Source: Chrysomallon squamiferum
Taxonomy: Eukaryota; Mollusca; Gastropoda; Neomphalida; Peltospiridae
Assembly: GCA_012295275.1 (NCBI GenBank)
Contig: CM022671.1
Location: 33,964,183-34,028,182, forward strand
Direction of reading: 5' to 3'
DNA length: 64,000 nucleotides
Part shown: in pieces, positions 1-38,780 of the stretch
How the letters are laid out: every line of letters starts with the position of its first letter
Position numbering within the stretch: the stretch's first letter is position 1
The notes under the pieces: generated by a model
What the model saw: the letters and a program-made list of their open reading frames with translations, nothing else
What the model was told of the DNA's origin: nothing
The model's database searches: none
Program-made: the position numbers and the translations under genes

Positions 1-12
1 ACAGTATGCTAC

Positions 13-11643
<11,631 letters not shown>

Positions 11644-11797
11644 CTTCACGTCTCTCGTGTTTGTTTTAAAAACAGAAAACCACAAAACCGAACTCTTCAA
11701 TTCACAGGCAACTTATTTTAAAAGGAAGGTAAAAATGCATCCATCTGTCATGATTTCGTGTGGGACACTACTCTCTCGCAGGTCATTCGACCGTGAC

Positions 11798-11812
11798 CGG
11801 TGACGTCAGAGC
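11798..11812. promoter_or_regulatory. CRE/ATF-type palindrome upstream of gene C
   Basis: The perfect palindrome TGACGTCA is at 11801-11808, about 158 bp upstream of the gene C start codon and inside a locally GC-richer block (11,760-12,070) that could be its promoter. A second TGACGTCA is at 7048-7055, in intron 1. The motif is common enough by chance that it is only a candidate. Confidence 0.25.
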
Positions 11813-12202
11813 TCTGACTGTGCGCTACCCACACGTTAGGGCCGAAAGTTTAAAGCAACATAAAAAACCCAGCTAACGGTCCGATACCGTATGCGTGTAT
11901 AAACTGTCACTTCGATCGGCCGTCTTGTAAAAAGACAATGCAAATCAAAGATCTGAAAGCGAGTTCCATGCCAGACGACAGTGACTGTTGTACGCTGATA
12001 CGTAGTTGTAATTGCTGCAGATAACCGGTTTCCGTGCGGCCGAGTTTAACGTCGCGGGAACGAACTAACAAAAGGTTAAAGCATTTATTTTATCTAGTGC
12101 AGCTGATTAATTTCGCAGAACCATTGTTCTAGGGACACGCTGCATACCTGAGAGTGAACGTACGCGTGTACCTCTGCGTTTGTCCTCATCACTACATTTG
12201 TG

Positions 12203-12358
12203 GCTGATGACTGTAGTTATGTGTTGATGAATATAGTGTGTGCTGATGACTGTAGTTATGTGTTGATGAATATAGTGTGTGCTGATGACTGTAGTTATGT
12301 GTTGATGAATTTAGTGTGTGCTGATGACTGTAGCTATGCGTTGATAAACACAGCTATG
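12203..12358. repeat. 39-bp minisatellite upstream of gene C
   Basis: Four units start with GCTGATGACTGTAG at 12203, 12242, 12281 and 12320. The first three are near-identical and the last is diverged. It lies about 560 bp upstream of the gene C start codon. Confidence 0.85.
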
Positions 12359-13113
12359 TATTGATAACTGTTGATGAATGTATATGTGTTAATATGTATG
12401 TTGTTCTTTAGTGTTCGCTTTCTCTGTTTGTGCAGCACGTAATATCAGTGTGTATAAATATTATTCACATACATACACAGACATACATACATACATAAAA
12501 TACATATACACATATATATAGACATGCACATGTTTGCATCCATACACACATTCATATATATATACATACGTACAAACATACATATATAATACATATATAC
12601 ATACATACATACATGCATACATACATACACACATGCATACACACCTACATGCATGTATAGACATACATGCACGCATACATACATACATACATACATACAT
12701 ACATACATACATACATACACACACAGAAATCCATGCATACGTAAACGGAGACAGATCGAGAGACTACATATACAAAAACAATGACATTCTTAATGTATTA
12801 CTCATTCCTTTCTTCTTCTTTTGTTTTTTTTTTGTTTCTCTCTCTATGATTTAGCTGTGACCTTAGTCGTATTAACAGCAACTGTGCTGTTGTTGTGTCG
12901 CCGTCCTCAGCACCGTGTCAGTGGAACAACGTTATTTCCGTAACGGAAAATGCGGCTAACACAATGGTTAAATCACACTGTGGTTAAATCACACTGTCAC
13001 GTTACGATGAGATTCATATTACACAGAATACGCATCTGGGTTCAAGTAAGAATCAAAAGGATTCGAATTTGTTTCAACTTTGTACTAAGCGCTATAATAC
13101 AAGGATTAATATT

Positions 13114-13278
<165 letters not shown>

Positions 13279-13867
13279 CCTCTACACAAACAGAAAGACG
13301 GGCAGATTAACACAGAGAGAGATAGCTAAGTAGATAGATATGTTTGTATGTTTGTATGTATGTATATGTATATGTGTGTGTATCTGTATGCTAATATTTT
13401 ATTACTTATATGCACACACGTACATACATACACACATACAAACCCACTCATTTACATACATGGAGAGACAAGCCCATTAAAGCAACAAAAAAAAAAAACA
13501 ACAAAAAAAACATAAAATCGAAAAAAAGTCTTTATTTTTCTTTTGACCTATTTCTTGTGACGGATCTAACAGTGTATTTAACTCATTACCTGCAAGTCAC
13601 CCAACGACATTTGTTTATCTAAAAAATCTCTCGCTTTGAAAAATACCCAGAGCTACAGCAAAAGGGTTTTCTTTCAATAAAGAAACAGCTTTATGTGTTT
13701 GCCTTTCAGACGCAACTGAATATAAACTTAGGCGTACAAAGTCGTAATTAAATATTTTTGTGAACGTAATTTATGACTGTTGTGAATAGAAAGTACGATT
13801 GAGATGGTAACCTTGGAGTCATTTGTCACTGAACAGCGAGTAATTCATATTATTTGGATATGAAGAT

Positions 13868-13921
<54 letters not shown>

Positions 13922-14159
13922 GTATGTGTGTATGTGGGTGTTTATGTTTGTGTGTGTGTATGTTTGTGTGTCTGCGTGCGTGTTTGGTCGTGCGTGTGAG
14001 TGTCTGTGTGTGTAAGTTTCTGTGTGTATGTTTTCGTGTGCATTAGTGCGTGTGTGTGTGTTTCTTTCTGTGTGTGTGCAAGTGTTAATGTGTGCGTGAT
14101 TCGGATACACGTATGGAGAGACACACACCAAAGTAAGAGAATAAGTAAATAATATAAAT

Positions 14160-14163
14160 AATG

Positions 14164-14209
<46 letters not shown>

Positions 14210-14223
14210 TGATAATAATAATA

Positions 14224-14290
<67 letters not shown>

Positions 14291-14346
14291 TAATAATAAT
14301 AATAATACTAATGATAATGATAATAATAATAATGATAATAATAATT
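14160..14346. repeat. (AAT)n microsatellite with ATG variants
   Basis: About 185 bp of AAT units with scattered GAT variants. No coding meaning. Confidence 0.98.
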
Positions 14347-14840
14347 AATGTTTAACAATGTCGTTGAAAATGAAGGGAAAAAAATAGAAAGCAAACAAAA
14401 AACATTTAGACATTGTAATAAGTTAAATTTAAATATTTTATTTACATCAAAACACACACTGAAATACGTTTTATTTACTATGTACAAAATGGGACATTAG
14501 TCTACTTGGCGGTGCGTACATACATACGTACGTACGTACGTTCACACCCAAAATAACTCATAAAATTAAGTAAAAATGAAACAGGTTTGTACAAGATATT
14601 TAAGTCAGTTTTTAAGGATTTTTTTTTAAAAGAAGATTAAATTATATAATTACACGTTGTGCAGTGAAGATAAGAAATTCCGAATATTAAATATCTGTAC
14701 AACAGAAATGAAAAATTTCTGGCTTCAGTTTTCTCGGTGTCATTTTCTGTTCTTCCTTCTTTTTCCTTTTTTTTTTTTTTTTTTTTTTTCAATTTTTTTT
14801 TTTAATTTATTTTACCTTTTATTATTATATTTATTTTATT

Positions 14841-14882
<42 letters not shown>

Positions 14883-16127
14883 TTTTTTTTTAACAAAGTA
14901 GGTTATTTGTTATGTAACATCGCCAGTACGGTTTCTAACCGTCACATAATTTGTAGATGTTATTAACAGTTAGTCGTAAAATCAGCGCCGATGTTTGCCT
15001 TCCCTGCCCCCTAATTTAAATAAAGCTTGGAGGCCACAAATTATTTATACTGAATTTCATATTTTATTATAAATGTTATTATCATCTCTATTATCATCAT
15101 CATCATTATTATCAGTATTGTTATGATTGTGCTCTGAAGCCCTAAGCTTTATTTTGTTTCGCTAATTTCCTAAATCCGGTCTGCATTAAAACACTGCTTC
15201 GACTTTCAGCTTTTAATCACACGATACAGTTATACTTATATTCTGTACAATAATATACAAGTGGTGAAACAATGTCATGAACTGATAAAACTTAATGACG
15301 TATGTGTTCATTAACTGCACTTCAAAGGGCCGTAACTGTGACATTCACAAGCGTATATATATACAGAGTTGCAACAGCACAAAACGTCTATCGGTATCCG
15401 AATACAGACATTTTTGAAGAAAAAAAAACAAACAATCAGTTTACAGACATCTCGTACCTACCCATACCACCAAGCACTGGTTAATTTTGTGTCTAGCGCG
15501 AAAAATAAAAGAGATTATTTGAAATAACTTTAGGGACGAACTGTTTAATAATAATAAATTAAAAAACATTATTATTATTTTTAACTTATTATTTTGGGGT
15601 TTTGGGGTTTTTTTTTCTATGTACAAATTTACATAATTTTTGAGATATCAAAATGAACTGTTATCATTAAAAAGAATAAAAGTATTTAGATATATCTTCT
15701 CGACCTGACAATGTGTTGTTTAATAATAATTATATATATTAATTTAGATTTTTCAAAAACGGTAGAATGACTAAACAGTGATATAAGGAACGCTTTTAAA
15801 GATGTGTCTAGCAAGTGTTAATAAAAACAAATAAAACTGAAATAGCCTTAATTCACACTGCAGCCAGATATTATTCCTTCCATGATTCTCAGGTACCACC
15901 CAACAGCATATTTCAACTGAACTATCACAGAGTGTATACGATCAGCAGTAGAATTCTGACTTAGCTTGCCGAGCCGACGATTCTACCACTTTATCTCTAA
16001 AACGTATAGTTTAATATCGCTATATCAGAAATATAATTTTTTTTTTTTTTTTTTTTTTTTTCGTTGCCTGTTTGGACTGCTACGCTTTAACATTTTATTA
16101 ATTACATCACAAATTCGACGTCTAAGG

Positions 16128-16767
16128 TCACCAGGCGGATTTCAGGTCGTAGCCTCCTTTTTTCTTCCGCGTGTTGTTCTCGCTGGGCCAGTTGGCGAGA
16201 CCCCCGCTGATAGCAGACGTGCTGTTCTTCCTCTTCGCGTTTTCCGCCAGCCAGCTCGGCTTCTCCTCTGACTCTAGTGCGCCAAGCGAAACAGAGCTCG
16301 TCTTGCGGTACTCGATTCCTTTCACGTCTTCGCGTGAGACGTCGTAGTCTGTCCACGGAACCCCGGCAGACGACAGGCCTTTCATGTCGATCTCTTCGTA
16401 GTGGCTGTCGTTGTCTCTGCTAGTCGCGCCGCGGCTCCAGTCCGCCGCGCAGACGTCGCCCGAGTCACGTCTGCTGCCCTCCATGAGATGAGTGACGCTG
16501 CGCTTTCTTTCCCTAGAGGTGCCGTTGCTAGGTAACGTACTGTCGTAGTCCGGCTGTATGCGGTCTTCGTAGAGCGATCTGGCGTTAGTGTACCCGCTGT
16601 CTGGCACTAAAGTTCTTTGGTAGAGCGTCGAGGTCGATGGAGGAACTACAGGACGCAGATCGAGCACTTCCGGGTCACGGAAGTAAACGTCGTTATCGAA
16701 ACTACCCGTGGTGGTTTGAATGGAAACAGGCGACGCTGTGGAATTAGTTGGAACTTCGTATTTACCT
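16128..16767 (-). other. Cytoplasmic-tail exon of gene B
   Basis: The last exon encodes 212 residues plus TGA. The tail is rich in Ser, Arg, Asp and Tyr. Tyrosine contexts include VYFRDP, SGYTNA, SLYEDR, PDYDST, HYEEID, TDYDVS and IEYRKT. YEEI is the classical preferred ligand of Src-family SH2 domains when phosphorylated. The exon is GC-richer than its surroundings, as expected of real coding sequence. No lysine-rich ubiquitination cluster or C-terminal PDZ motif of the Delta ATEV kind is seen; the protein ends KSAW. Confidence 0.83.
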
Positions 16768-17082
16768 CTGCAAAATAAAATCGATTTACCTTCTTTATGT
16801 GGGTGTATTATACACATGCTTGGTGTTACATAGCTGAAACTATAATATGTTATATAATTGTCAGATAATTATTGTTTTTAATATTTCATCCACAGTAGTG
16901 TGGCAAACGTGAATTATGAATAGATAAAACAAGTAATGAAATGGTACATATATGCATACACGCATAACTTTAATTATTAATTAACAAATACACAATAATA
17001 CAATTATAATGATTAAAGATATACTTACGTTTTCTTGAATTTTATAACTTTCCTACAAAATTAAAATAAATAAATAAATGAA

Positions 17083-17113
<31 letters not shown>

Positions 17114-18442
17114 ATATGTGCCTCATTTTTACTATAAAGTAACAAAACATTTATGTCATATTTTTTTCTGCTTTTACTTGCATTATAAATTGTGTTTGCA
17201 CATTTGTAGATACAAATACATACATACATACATATATACATACATACATACATACACGCTTACACAGAAACATATATACACACACAGACATACATATACA
17301 GACAGAGACAAAGATACACACACACACACACACACAAATACAAATGTAAATGTACCTTTTTCCTGCCCAGATGACGCAGAAAATCGAAATGATGGCGACA
17401 ACAACGGTAAGAACAACAAAACCAATTCCTAGGTACCACAAATACTGCTTTCCCGACTGAAACACAAACACGACAGTCGGGCAAAAAGAAAATAAGACAA
17501 CCAACCAGATAAATAAATATATAAATACGTTTTACACATTCATGTCTGTGTGTATGTGAATGTACATAAGCGCGGATGATGGAGAGTGTGGAGGGGCGTG
17601 TGGGAGGGGTGGATTACTGTGGGTGTTTATTATCTAAAGCCCTAACTTAAATACTATAACTTGCTTTTTCATCGAATATGAAACTTCTCAATAAAAATTG
17701 TAACTACAAACATTTCTATCGTTAATATACTATCACCCGACAGGCAACTGTGAAGTGAAATACATCATCTCGGTACGTTCATTCTGTGTAACCTACATAC
17801 TACAACAGAGCGATTACTCAGTGTACAACTATTCCAATTACTCGGTCGCTAATCAGTATACAGATATTGTTTAGATTAAAGACAAACAACATCGTATATC
17901 AGTGTACAAATATTGTTTAGATTAAAGACAAACAACATCGTATATCAGTGTGCAAATATTGTTTAGTTTAAAGACAGACAAGACAATACGGCACATCAGT
18001 ATACCTCGTCATTTTCTTCAGCTGAACTGTCGTTGGTGGGATGGGATTTTTCTGAAAAACAAATGACAAATTTGCATTAAAACATTAGTGGTTGGGTTTC
18101 TTATGAAAACTGATGTTGTTGTTGGTGTTTGTTGCTACTAATGTTCATGGGTAAACAACGGCATGCCAGTCGTGTTTTGTAGTCGTTTATTTTGATGATA
18201 AGGTTGACGATCAGTGATGGTTCATGTCGTCGTTATGCGAATCGCCTAAATAACATCATCATCATCATCATCATCATCCTAATCATTATTATTATCATCA
18301 TCATCATCATTATTATATTTATTATTATTATTGATTTTTTTCATTATTTTTTGTTATTGATTTTATTACTATTATTATTATTATTATTATTATTATCATC
18401 ATCATTATTATTTTTTTATTATTATTACTATTATTATTGCCT

Positions 18443-18477
<35 letters not shown>

Positions 18478-18894
18478 ATTTCAATAGTTTTGATTTGTTT
18501 ATCTTCTTCGTTTGTTTGTTTGTTTGTTTGTAACTTCTAGGATACCTTCAGAAACACTCAGTAAAATGCCATCACTTGTTTTCTTTTGTTCTCGCAGCAG
18601 GACAGCGACTGGCGACTTGTCCTTGACCTCACACGAGCCTCCCTTCCACCCCGCTACACAGTGACACTTGTACCCCGGGTTAATCTCTTCACAGGTGCCG
18701 CCATTTTTACAAGGATTTCTGGGACAGCTTGGAACGATGACCTCGCAGTATCGGCCTGTATTTGTGCACAGAAACGATTATTATTAATAATAAATCGTAA
18801 CTTCTGCAATGGTTATTTGAAGAAGAAATAAATCAATTACGTTAAATGTTACCAAAAATCAATATACGTGAAATAATTTAACTTTAAAGAATAA

Positions 18895-18951
<57 letters not shown>

Positions 18952-20575
18952 TCATCATCATGATTAGTATTCTCATTATCATGATCAGTATTATTATTAT
19001 TAACTTCATAGTGATTGTTATTGTTATCAAAACTATTATGATGATGCTAATGATTAGTAGTAGTAGTAGTAGTAGTAGTTGTTGTTGTTGTTGTAGTAGT
19101 AGAAAAAGAAGACGTAGTAGTAGTAGCAGTAATTGCAGCACTGACCGGTGGAGACGCCTGAACGACAGTTACAGCGGAAAGATCCAACTAAGTTTATACA
19201 CTGGCCGCCATTTTTACAAATGTGTTCTTCACACTCGTTTTTATCTTCATTGCACCTTGCACCTGTGAACCCTGAAAGATTTATTCAAATATATATGTGT
19301 GTGTGTGTGTGTGTATGTGTGTGTGTGTGTGTTAACAAGCAGTAGACAGATATACAGATAGACAGACAGGCAGAGAGAAAGTTAGGCGGTCAGCAGACAT
19401 ATCTGTGTGTGTCTATATATATGTATATGTATATGCAGAAACAGACTGACAGATAGGCAAAAGGTATCATATGAGGTTTAATGAAAAAGACATACCAACA
19501 CATACCAATTATATATAAATATATATAAATATAACAAAACAAAGACTATGGCAATAACAGTCACGTTCTGACATTTAACAACTGTTCCATCTGAAATATA
19601 TTGAATTATGTTCAATATGTACATGTACATATACAAGCGACCACCCACTACGTACCTGGCCTGCACACGAGATCCCCTGTCCAGGGGTGACACACCCTGT
19701 TTTCGTGTGGGTTGGTGATCTGACAGAATTTCTGACAAGTTGGTCCGTAGAAATTTGGATGACAATAGAGAGACAGCATAAGAACCAGTCTGAAATGAAT
19801 GAACGAGTGAATGGGTGATTGAGTGAATGAATGAATAAATGAATGAATATAATTCAATATATATATATATATCAAAAGGAACAGTTATTAAATGTCAGAA
19901 CTTTACTGTTGTTGCTGTTGCCTTTGTTTTGCTATGTTATTTTTGTTTTTGTTGTTCGTATCCATTTGTTTCTTTTTGTCGTTTTTGTTGCTGATTCATT
20001 TTTAGTTGTTTTGTTTTTGTTTTTTGTTATTATTTATTTTTTCCGCTGTTGTCCAAACAACATACTATAGATTCCCTTTCCTGTTAAATAAAATAACTAA
20101 AGAAGGATTCACACTAAACGAGTTACTGTAATGATTTCTAAAATTAATGTGATATTGTTTACAGTCTGAAAACATTATGTTGTTATTGTTGTATCTGTTT
20201 TTCCTATTATGTTTCTCTTTGCTGCTAATGATGATGATGATGATGACGGTAATGACGTTGTTGTTGTTGTTGTTACTCACGTGGCACGTCCACTAAGAGA
20301 AACCTCTGTGTAGCGTGGTGACGTGACCTGTGTGTTTGGAGTCGCTGTCACATTCAGTGATAACTTTTCTTTGCACTGCGTTCTAATGTCAGCTGGTGTC
20401 CCGCAGCATTCCACATACACGTCTAGCACCAGTGACCCCTGTAGTAGTAATAATAATAATAAAAACAACAACAATAACAGTATTAAGCTTATGATGATGA
20501 TGATGATGATGAAAATAATAAATAATACAAGAAGAAGAAGAAGTAGATAGGAAACAAAATATGGACAAAATACAA

Positions 20576-20658
<83 letters not shown>

Positions 20659-21322
20659 GTGTGTGTGTGTGTGTGTGGAAGAACACAAAAAAGAAAGACT
20701 GAAAAAAATAAAATAAAGAAACAAATAAAATAACGATATAGAATTAAATAAATAACTAAAAACTGTAACAGAAAACGTGCAATCAGTGATACAGAATAAA
20801 GAAAATGCAGACGGGAATAAAAAAAAAAAACACAAATCAATAAGAGAATATCACATTAAAGAGACCAGGTGTAACAAGTTAACATACTAACCACCCAGGA
20901 CTGGAATCTGTACTGTACTGGGTTTCTCAGTGGAGTTGGGGATATGCGAAGAGGCCTGTTACCGAACAGCACCTGATCTCGACCAGACACGGGCGCGCTT
21001 CCCCGACTGACATCCGCCTGGGTCAGGGGAATTTCTTCATGTCCCAGATCGCAAGACGAATTATTTGACCTTGAAGCGAATTTTTTTTTTTAAATTCCAG
21101 TTAATAGTGAAAAAAGAACCAAAGTAATATTATTATAAAACCAAATAATTAATAGTAAATCATAATGATGATAATGTTGATTGTGATAATGGTTGATGAT
21201 AATGACGACGACATTGATGATGATGATAATGATGATGATGATGATGACAGACAGATAGATAGATAGACAGACAGAGAAAGAAAGAAAGAAAGAAAAAAAA
21301 GAAAAAGTTTTACAGATAAAAT

Positions 21323-21421
<99 letters not shown>

Positions 21422-21817
21422 TACAACTCACGTGCTCCTCAGACACAAGTAAAATCTGTATTTCGGAGGAGATGAGCACTGCGCATTGTTAAGCCATGGT
21501 TTGAAGAGTTCGTCAGAATGTTGAGTGGACTTCACGTTGCTATTGACGACGCCCTGGGGCTTCTGTCCAGTGTGCTGTCCAGTGTGCTGACCGCCATATT
21601 GCAACGTATAGGACACGAACCCTATTTCAAATACCCCGGATGTTTGGGATATCTAAAAATAAATTCGTTTATTTTCAGTTTCGTTTTATTTTTTAAAAGT
21701 CATTATTGTATTTGGTTTTTTGTTGTTATTTTTATTATTATTGTTGTTGTTCTTGTTATGGTTATTATTACTTTATTATTATAATTATTTTTCTTCTTCT
21801 TCTTCTTCTTCTTCTTC

Positions 21818-21858
<41 letters not shown>

Positions 21859-23719
21859 GTTGTTGTTGTCGTTGTTGTTTTTGTCATTGATGTTGTTGTC
21901 GTTGATGTTGTTATTGTTGATGCATATGATGGTACAAATCGTTATTAATGTCTTAATTATTACACTTGTTGTTTTTGACATCGTCGTTGTGATTGTTGAT
22001 GTCAATAAGCGATTTTTTCATAATTACATGAATCAAATTTATCCTCAGGCCAGTCGTCAGTATCTTTAAATTGCTTTCTGAATATAATTTTCTTTTTCCA
22101 CTTATTTATTTATTTATTTATTTTTATTATTTTTTATTGTCACTAATATCTTAATGACTATTGTTATTATAATTACTGCTACTACTACTACTACTGTAAC
22201 TATTATTACTAATACTATTATTACTACTACTACTACTACTACTGTAATATTATTACTAATACTATTATTACTACTACTACTACTACTATTATTATTATTA
22301 TTATTACTGTTACTATAATATTTAATAGTTTTTGGGTGTGATATTGTTAAAAAGGCAGATAGACAAAAAAACAGACATAAACAGATTGACAGACAAATAG
22401 ACAGATATAAAGAGAGACAGACAAAACACAGGGAGACAGACAGACAAAATAGACAAACAGACGGACAGACAGATATAGACAAACAGACAGACAGACATAC
22501 AGAAAGATAAATTCATATATGTTGCAATTTTCTCATAATTCACAAATATAAAATAAGTAATATAATTTAAAAAGCTAAATAATTAAATGTTTATTCATTA
22601 CGAATTAAAGGTTTACTTAGTACGCTAGAAACAAGTGTTTGCCATCAATCAAAGTTATTAGTCAGTGGGTGTTTCTTTTTGCAGTATAAACGTTTCCCCA
22701 AGCTATAGTTTTACCTTCCACCTATCATGATTTCATTTCTACCTTTATCACTTTTGTAAATGTAATTAATTTTTAGTTATAGAAACTGATAAAAGGTCTC
22801 AAATAAAAATAATAATTTATTTATTTATTTATTTATCGATCTATCTAAAAGTCTATCTCTCTATCTATCTATCTAGATAGCTATGTCTGTATATCTATCC
22901 GTCTATCTATCTATTAATTATGTGTGTGATGTAAGTAATCAAACTATCTTTATGAAAAGGTAATTCTAATAATAATAGTAATAATGATAACAACAACAAT
23001 AATAATAATAATAGTAATAATAATAATAGTAATCCACAAAAACAAATCAGTTTTAATTCATAGTAATTAAATTACGCTAAACTGCAACTAGAAAGTTCCT
23101 TTCAATTTGTACGTAGAAATTTTTCTTCATGATATATACCACTGTAGAAAAATAAAGAACTTATAGCAAACATAGGACATTTATACTGAGTGCAAAATTA
23201 ACTATATGCCTTTGACATATTGGATATTTTTAACTATGCTGAAGACACACACACACCTAGACACACATACACACACACACACTTATTTATATATATATAT
23301 ATATATATAGTCAGCTAGGAATCTTTTAATAGACCATTCTACATACCAGGAAATTAAAACGAAATATATTCTCTTTGATAAATCTAGAACGGGAAATAAC
23401 CCAGCGAGACGATTAATTCTGCTGGGACTCGAACAACCGAACCTCATAATCAAATATTTGAGAGAAAGAAACATGAACAGAATAAATTAAAATTTCAGGT
23501 TAGTTTCAGTAAAATGACAGATTCTGAAACAGTTTTAGTAAATACAAATATTAAAACAAAAATATAATTATTTATCAGTTGAAAACACAAATGTAAACTA
23601 TGCTATACGAAAAAGATCTAAATAAATAAAATGCGGAGATCACTAACATTTGTGTTGCATTTAAAAATAAAAATAAAAGTTATTAATTAGGCAGTTGCAT
23701 ATTGGCATTAATAAAAACG

Positions 23720-23777
<58 letters not shown>

Positions 23778-23845
23778 TGATAATAATGATAATAATAATG
23801 ATAATAATAATAATAATGATGATGATAATGATGATGATAATAATA

Positions 23846-23880
<35 letters not shown>

Positions 23881-23991
23881 AATAAGAAGAAGAAGAAGAA
23901 TTTTTAAATAAATTAATGACAGAATGGTCACACATACCTTGAATTCGGTTAGCAAGGTGAGTAGAAGTATGGGAAAGGTACGGCAAAGCAT
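16128..23991 (-). CDS. Gene B: compact DSL-family Notch ligand, two EGF repeats, long cytoplasmic tail
   Basis: Minus-strand exons: 23991-23938, 21652-21432, 21069-20892, 20438-20281, 19789-19656, 19271-19146, 18755-18546, 18051-18005, 17456-17356, 17052-17029 (24 nt) and 16767-16128. They total 1893 nt in one open frame, 630 residues, stop TGA. Residues 1-18 are the signal peptide MLCRTFPILLLTLLTEFK. Residues 19-203 are a diverged MNNL. Residues about 212-255 are a DSL domain (NFYGPTCQKFC visible, six cysteines). Residues 260-333 are two EGF repeats. A short acidic stalk follows, then a helix at about 381-406 (GIGFVVLTVVVAIISIF) and a basic KRKVIKFKK stop-transfer. The tail of about 220 residues contains HYEEI at 540-544. 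The DSL lacks the R..D..GHY segment. The acceptor of exon 3 (minus CTTCAAG) is weak. An AATAAA lies at 16099-16094, about 30 nt past the stop. Expected at the plasma membrane as a Notch ligand or modulator; receptor activation is not certain. Confidence 0.86.
17854..18005 (-). repeat. 46-bp minisatellite starting at the exon 8 donor of gene B
   Basis: On the minus strand the intron begins GTATACTGAT. The following bases repeat with period 46 (ACTAAACAATATT-type core at about 17,956, 17,910 and 17,864). Repeats of the splice-site decamer read GCACACTGAT, GTACACTGAT and GTATACTGAT. The first unit begins exactly at the 5' splice site. Confidence 0.8.
20581..20678. repeat. (GT)n microsatellite in intron 3 of gene B
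   Basis: A near-perfect GT array of about 98 bp with one interruption near 20,657. It is intronic, between exons 3 and 4. Confidence 0.98.
21325..21421. repeat. (GA)n followed by (CAGA)n in intron 2 of gene B
   Basis: A GA run of about 63 bp passes into CAGA tetramers and ends about 9 bp from the exon 2 donor at 21431. Confidence 0.98.
21653..23937. other. Intron 1 of gene B: non-coding repeats
   Basis: Contents: CTT/ATT arrays 21791-21860, GTT/GAT stretch to 22,000, ACT arrays 22175-22310, CAGA-type repeat 22350-22500, TCTA repeat 22,840-22,915, AAT 22,965-23,035, and AAT then ATG array 23717-23890 ending just before exon 1. Nothing coding is recognised. Confidence 0.8.
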
Positions 23992-37680
<13,689 letters not shown>

Positions 37681-38376
37681 TTCGAGTTCGTCTGGCCCCT
37701 TCCACAAACCGCGAAGTACTGTCGTCTGCGGTTGGTTCGGAAATGGTGAATCAACGGTTTGGAAGTTGTCACTTTCGTTATTGTGTATACTGAGCTAAAA
37801 AAAGAAAATAGCAATACTGACAACAGATGTATCAAACATCCAGATATGGGTTGTCCTACTTCTAATATATTTATAACAGAGAATGATGGAAAAAGAAGGT
37901 ACTTAGCGAATTTCTGTCTCGTTTTTCTTATTTTTTGTGTATTTCATTCTTTCTTTCACTCTCTCATTCTCTAACATATCTACTCCATCCACACACAAAG
38001 ACACAAACTGTTCGGTACTCATAAAATTTGTCTTAATTTAGAACTTGTAATTAATTAAATTAACAAAATATAAATGTATTTTTAACCCAAAAAATACATT
38101 TTAACCTTTTTTCTTTTCTTTTTTTCTTTTTATCTTTTACTTAGTGAGATCTTCTTAATTTTTGTACATTTTGTGCATTTATTAACGATTATCCATGTTA
38201 TGGGATTTTGGTATGCATGAAAGAGAGATATAAACAAAGAGAAAGATAGAAATATAGTGAACAAGATTGAGAGAGACAGGGAAAAAGAGACAGAAAGACA
38301 GACAGAAAGAAAGTGACTGAAAATGAGAGAAAACGATTTTAAAAGATAGAAAAACAAAGAAAGAAGTATAAAGAAA

Positions 38377-38467
<91 letters not shown>

Positions 38468-38639
38468 TGTGTATTAAGTAAATATTACTAATGTTTTAAA
38501 AGCATTATGTTTCAAAAAAGCTGGGATGAGATCACGTGTACTCTTTGAACTGTGTCACTCATCGTGAAATGAAATGCGTCGCCGAAATTCCAGATATGTC
38601 ACGTCTATTATGCAACAGCATGATGTATGTATGTATGTA

Positions 38640-38780
38640 TATATTTATATATATACATATATAAACATTCGTTAATGTTTTCATTTTTGTTTATATGTTA
38701 TAACGTGTGTAGATACATACATACACACACGTTATATACACGTATGTAAATGAAAACATTAATGAATATAAACAAATGCA
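38640..38780. repeat. Imperfect inverted repeat (hairpin)
   Basis: The left arm ATTCGTTAATGTTTTCATTT at 38667-38686 pairs with 38748-38767 at 19 of 20 positions. Pairing continues less perfectly toward the loop (AACGTGTGT against ACACACGTT). It could be a MITE remnant or simply a hairpin within ACAT/AT repeats. Confidence 0.65.

Noticed and set aside
16102-16356. 84-codon Arg-rich minus-strand frame
   Set aside because: It is an out-of-frame reading of the last exon of gene B, whose correct frame continues from the membrane exon through the 24-nt exon.
23395-23460. tRNA B-box-like TTCGAGTCCC on the minus strand
   Set aside because: No A box at the right distance and no foldable cloverleaf; not called as a tRNA or SINE.
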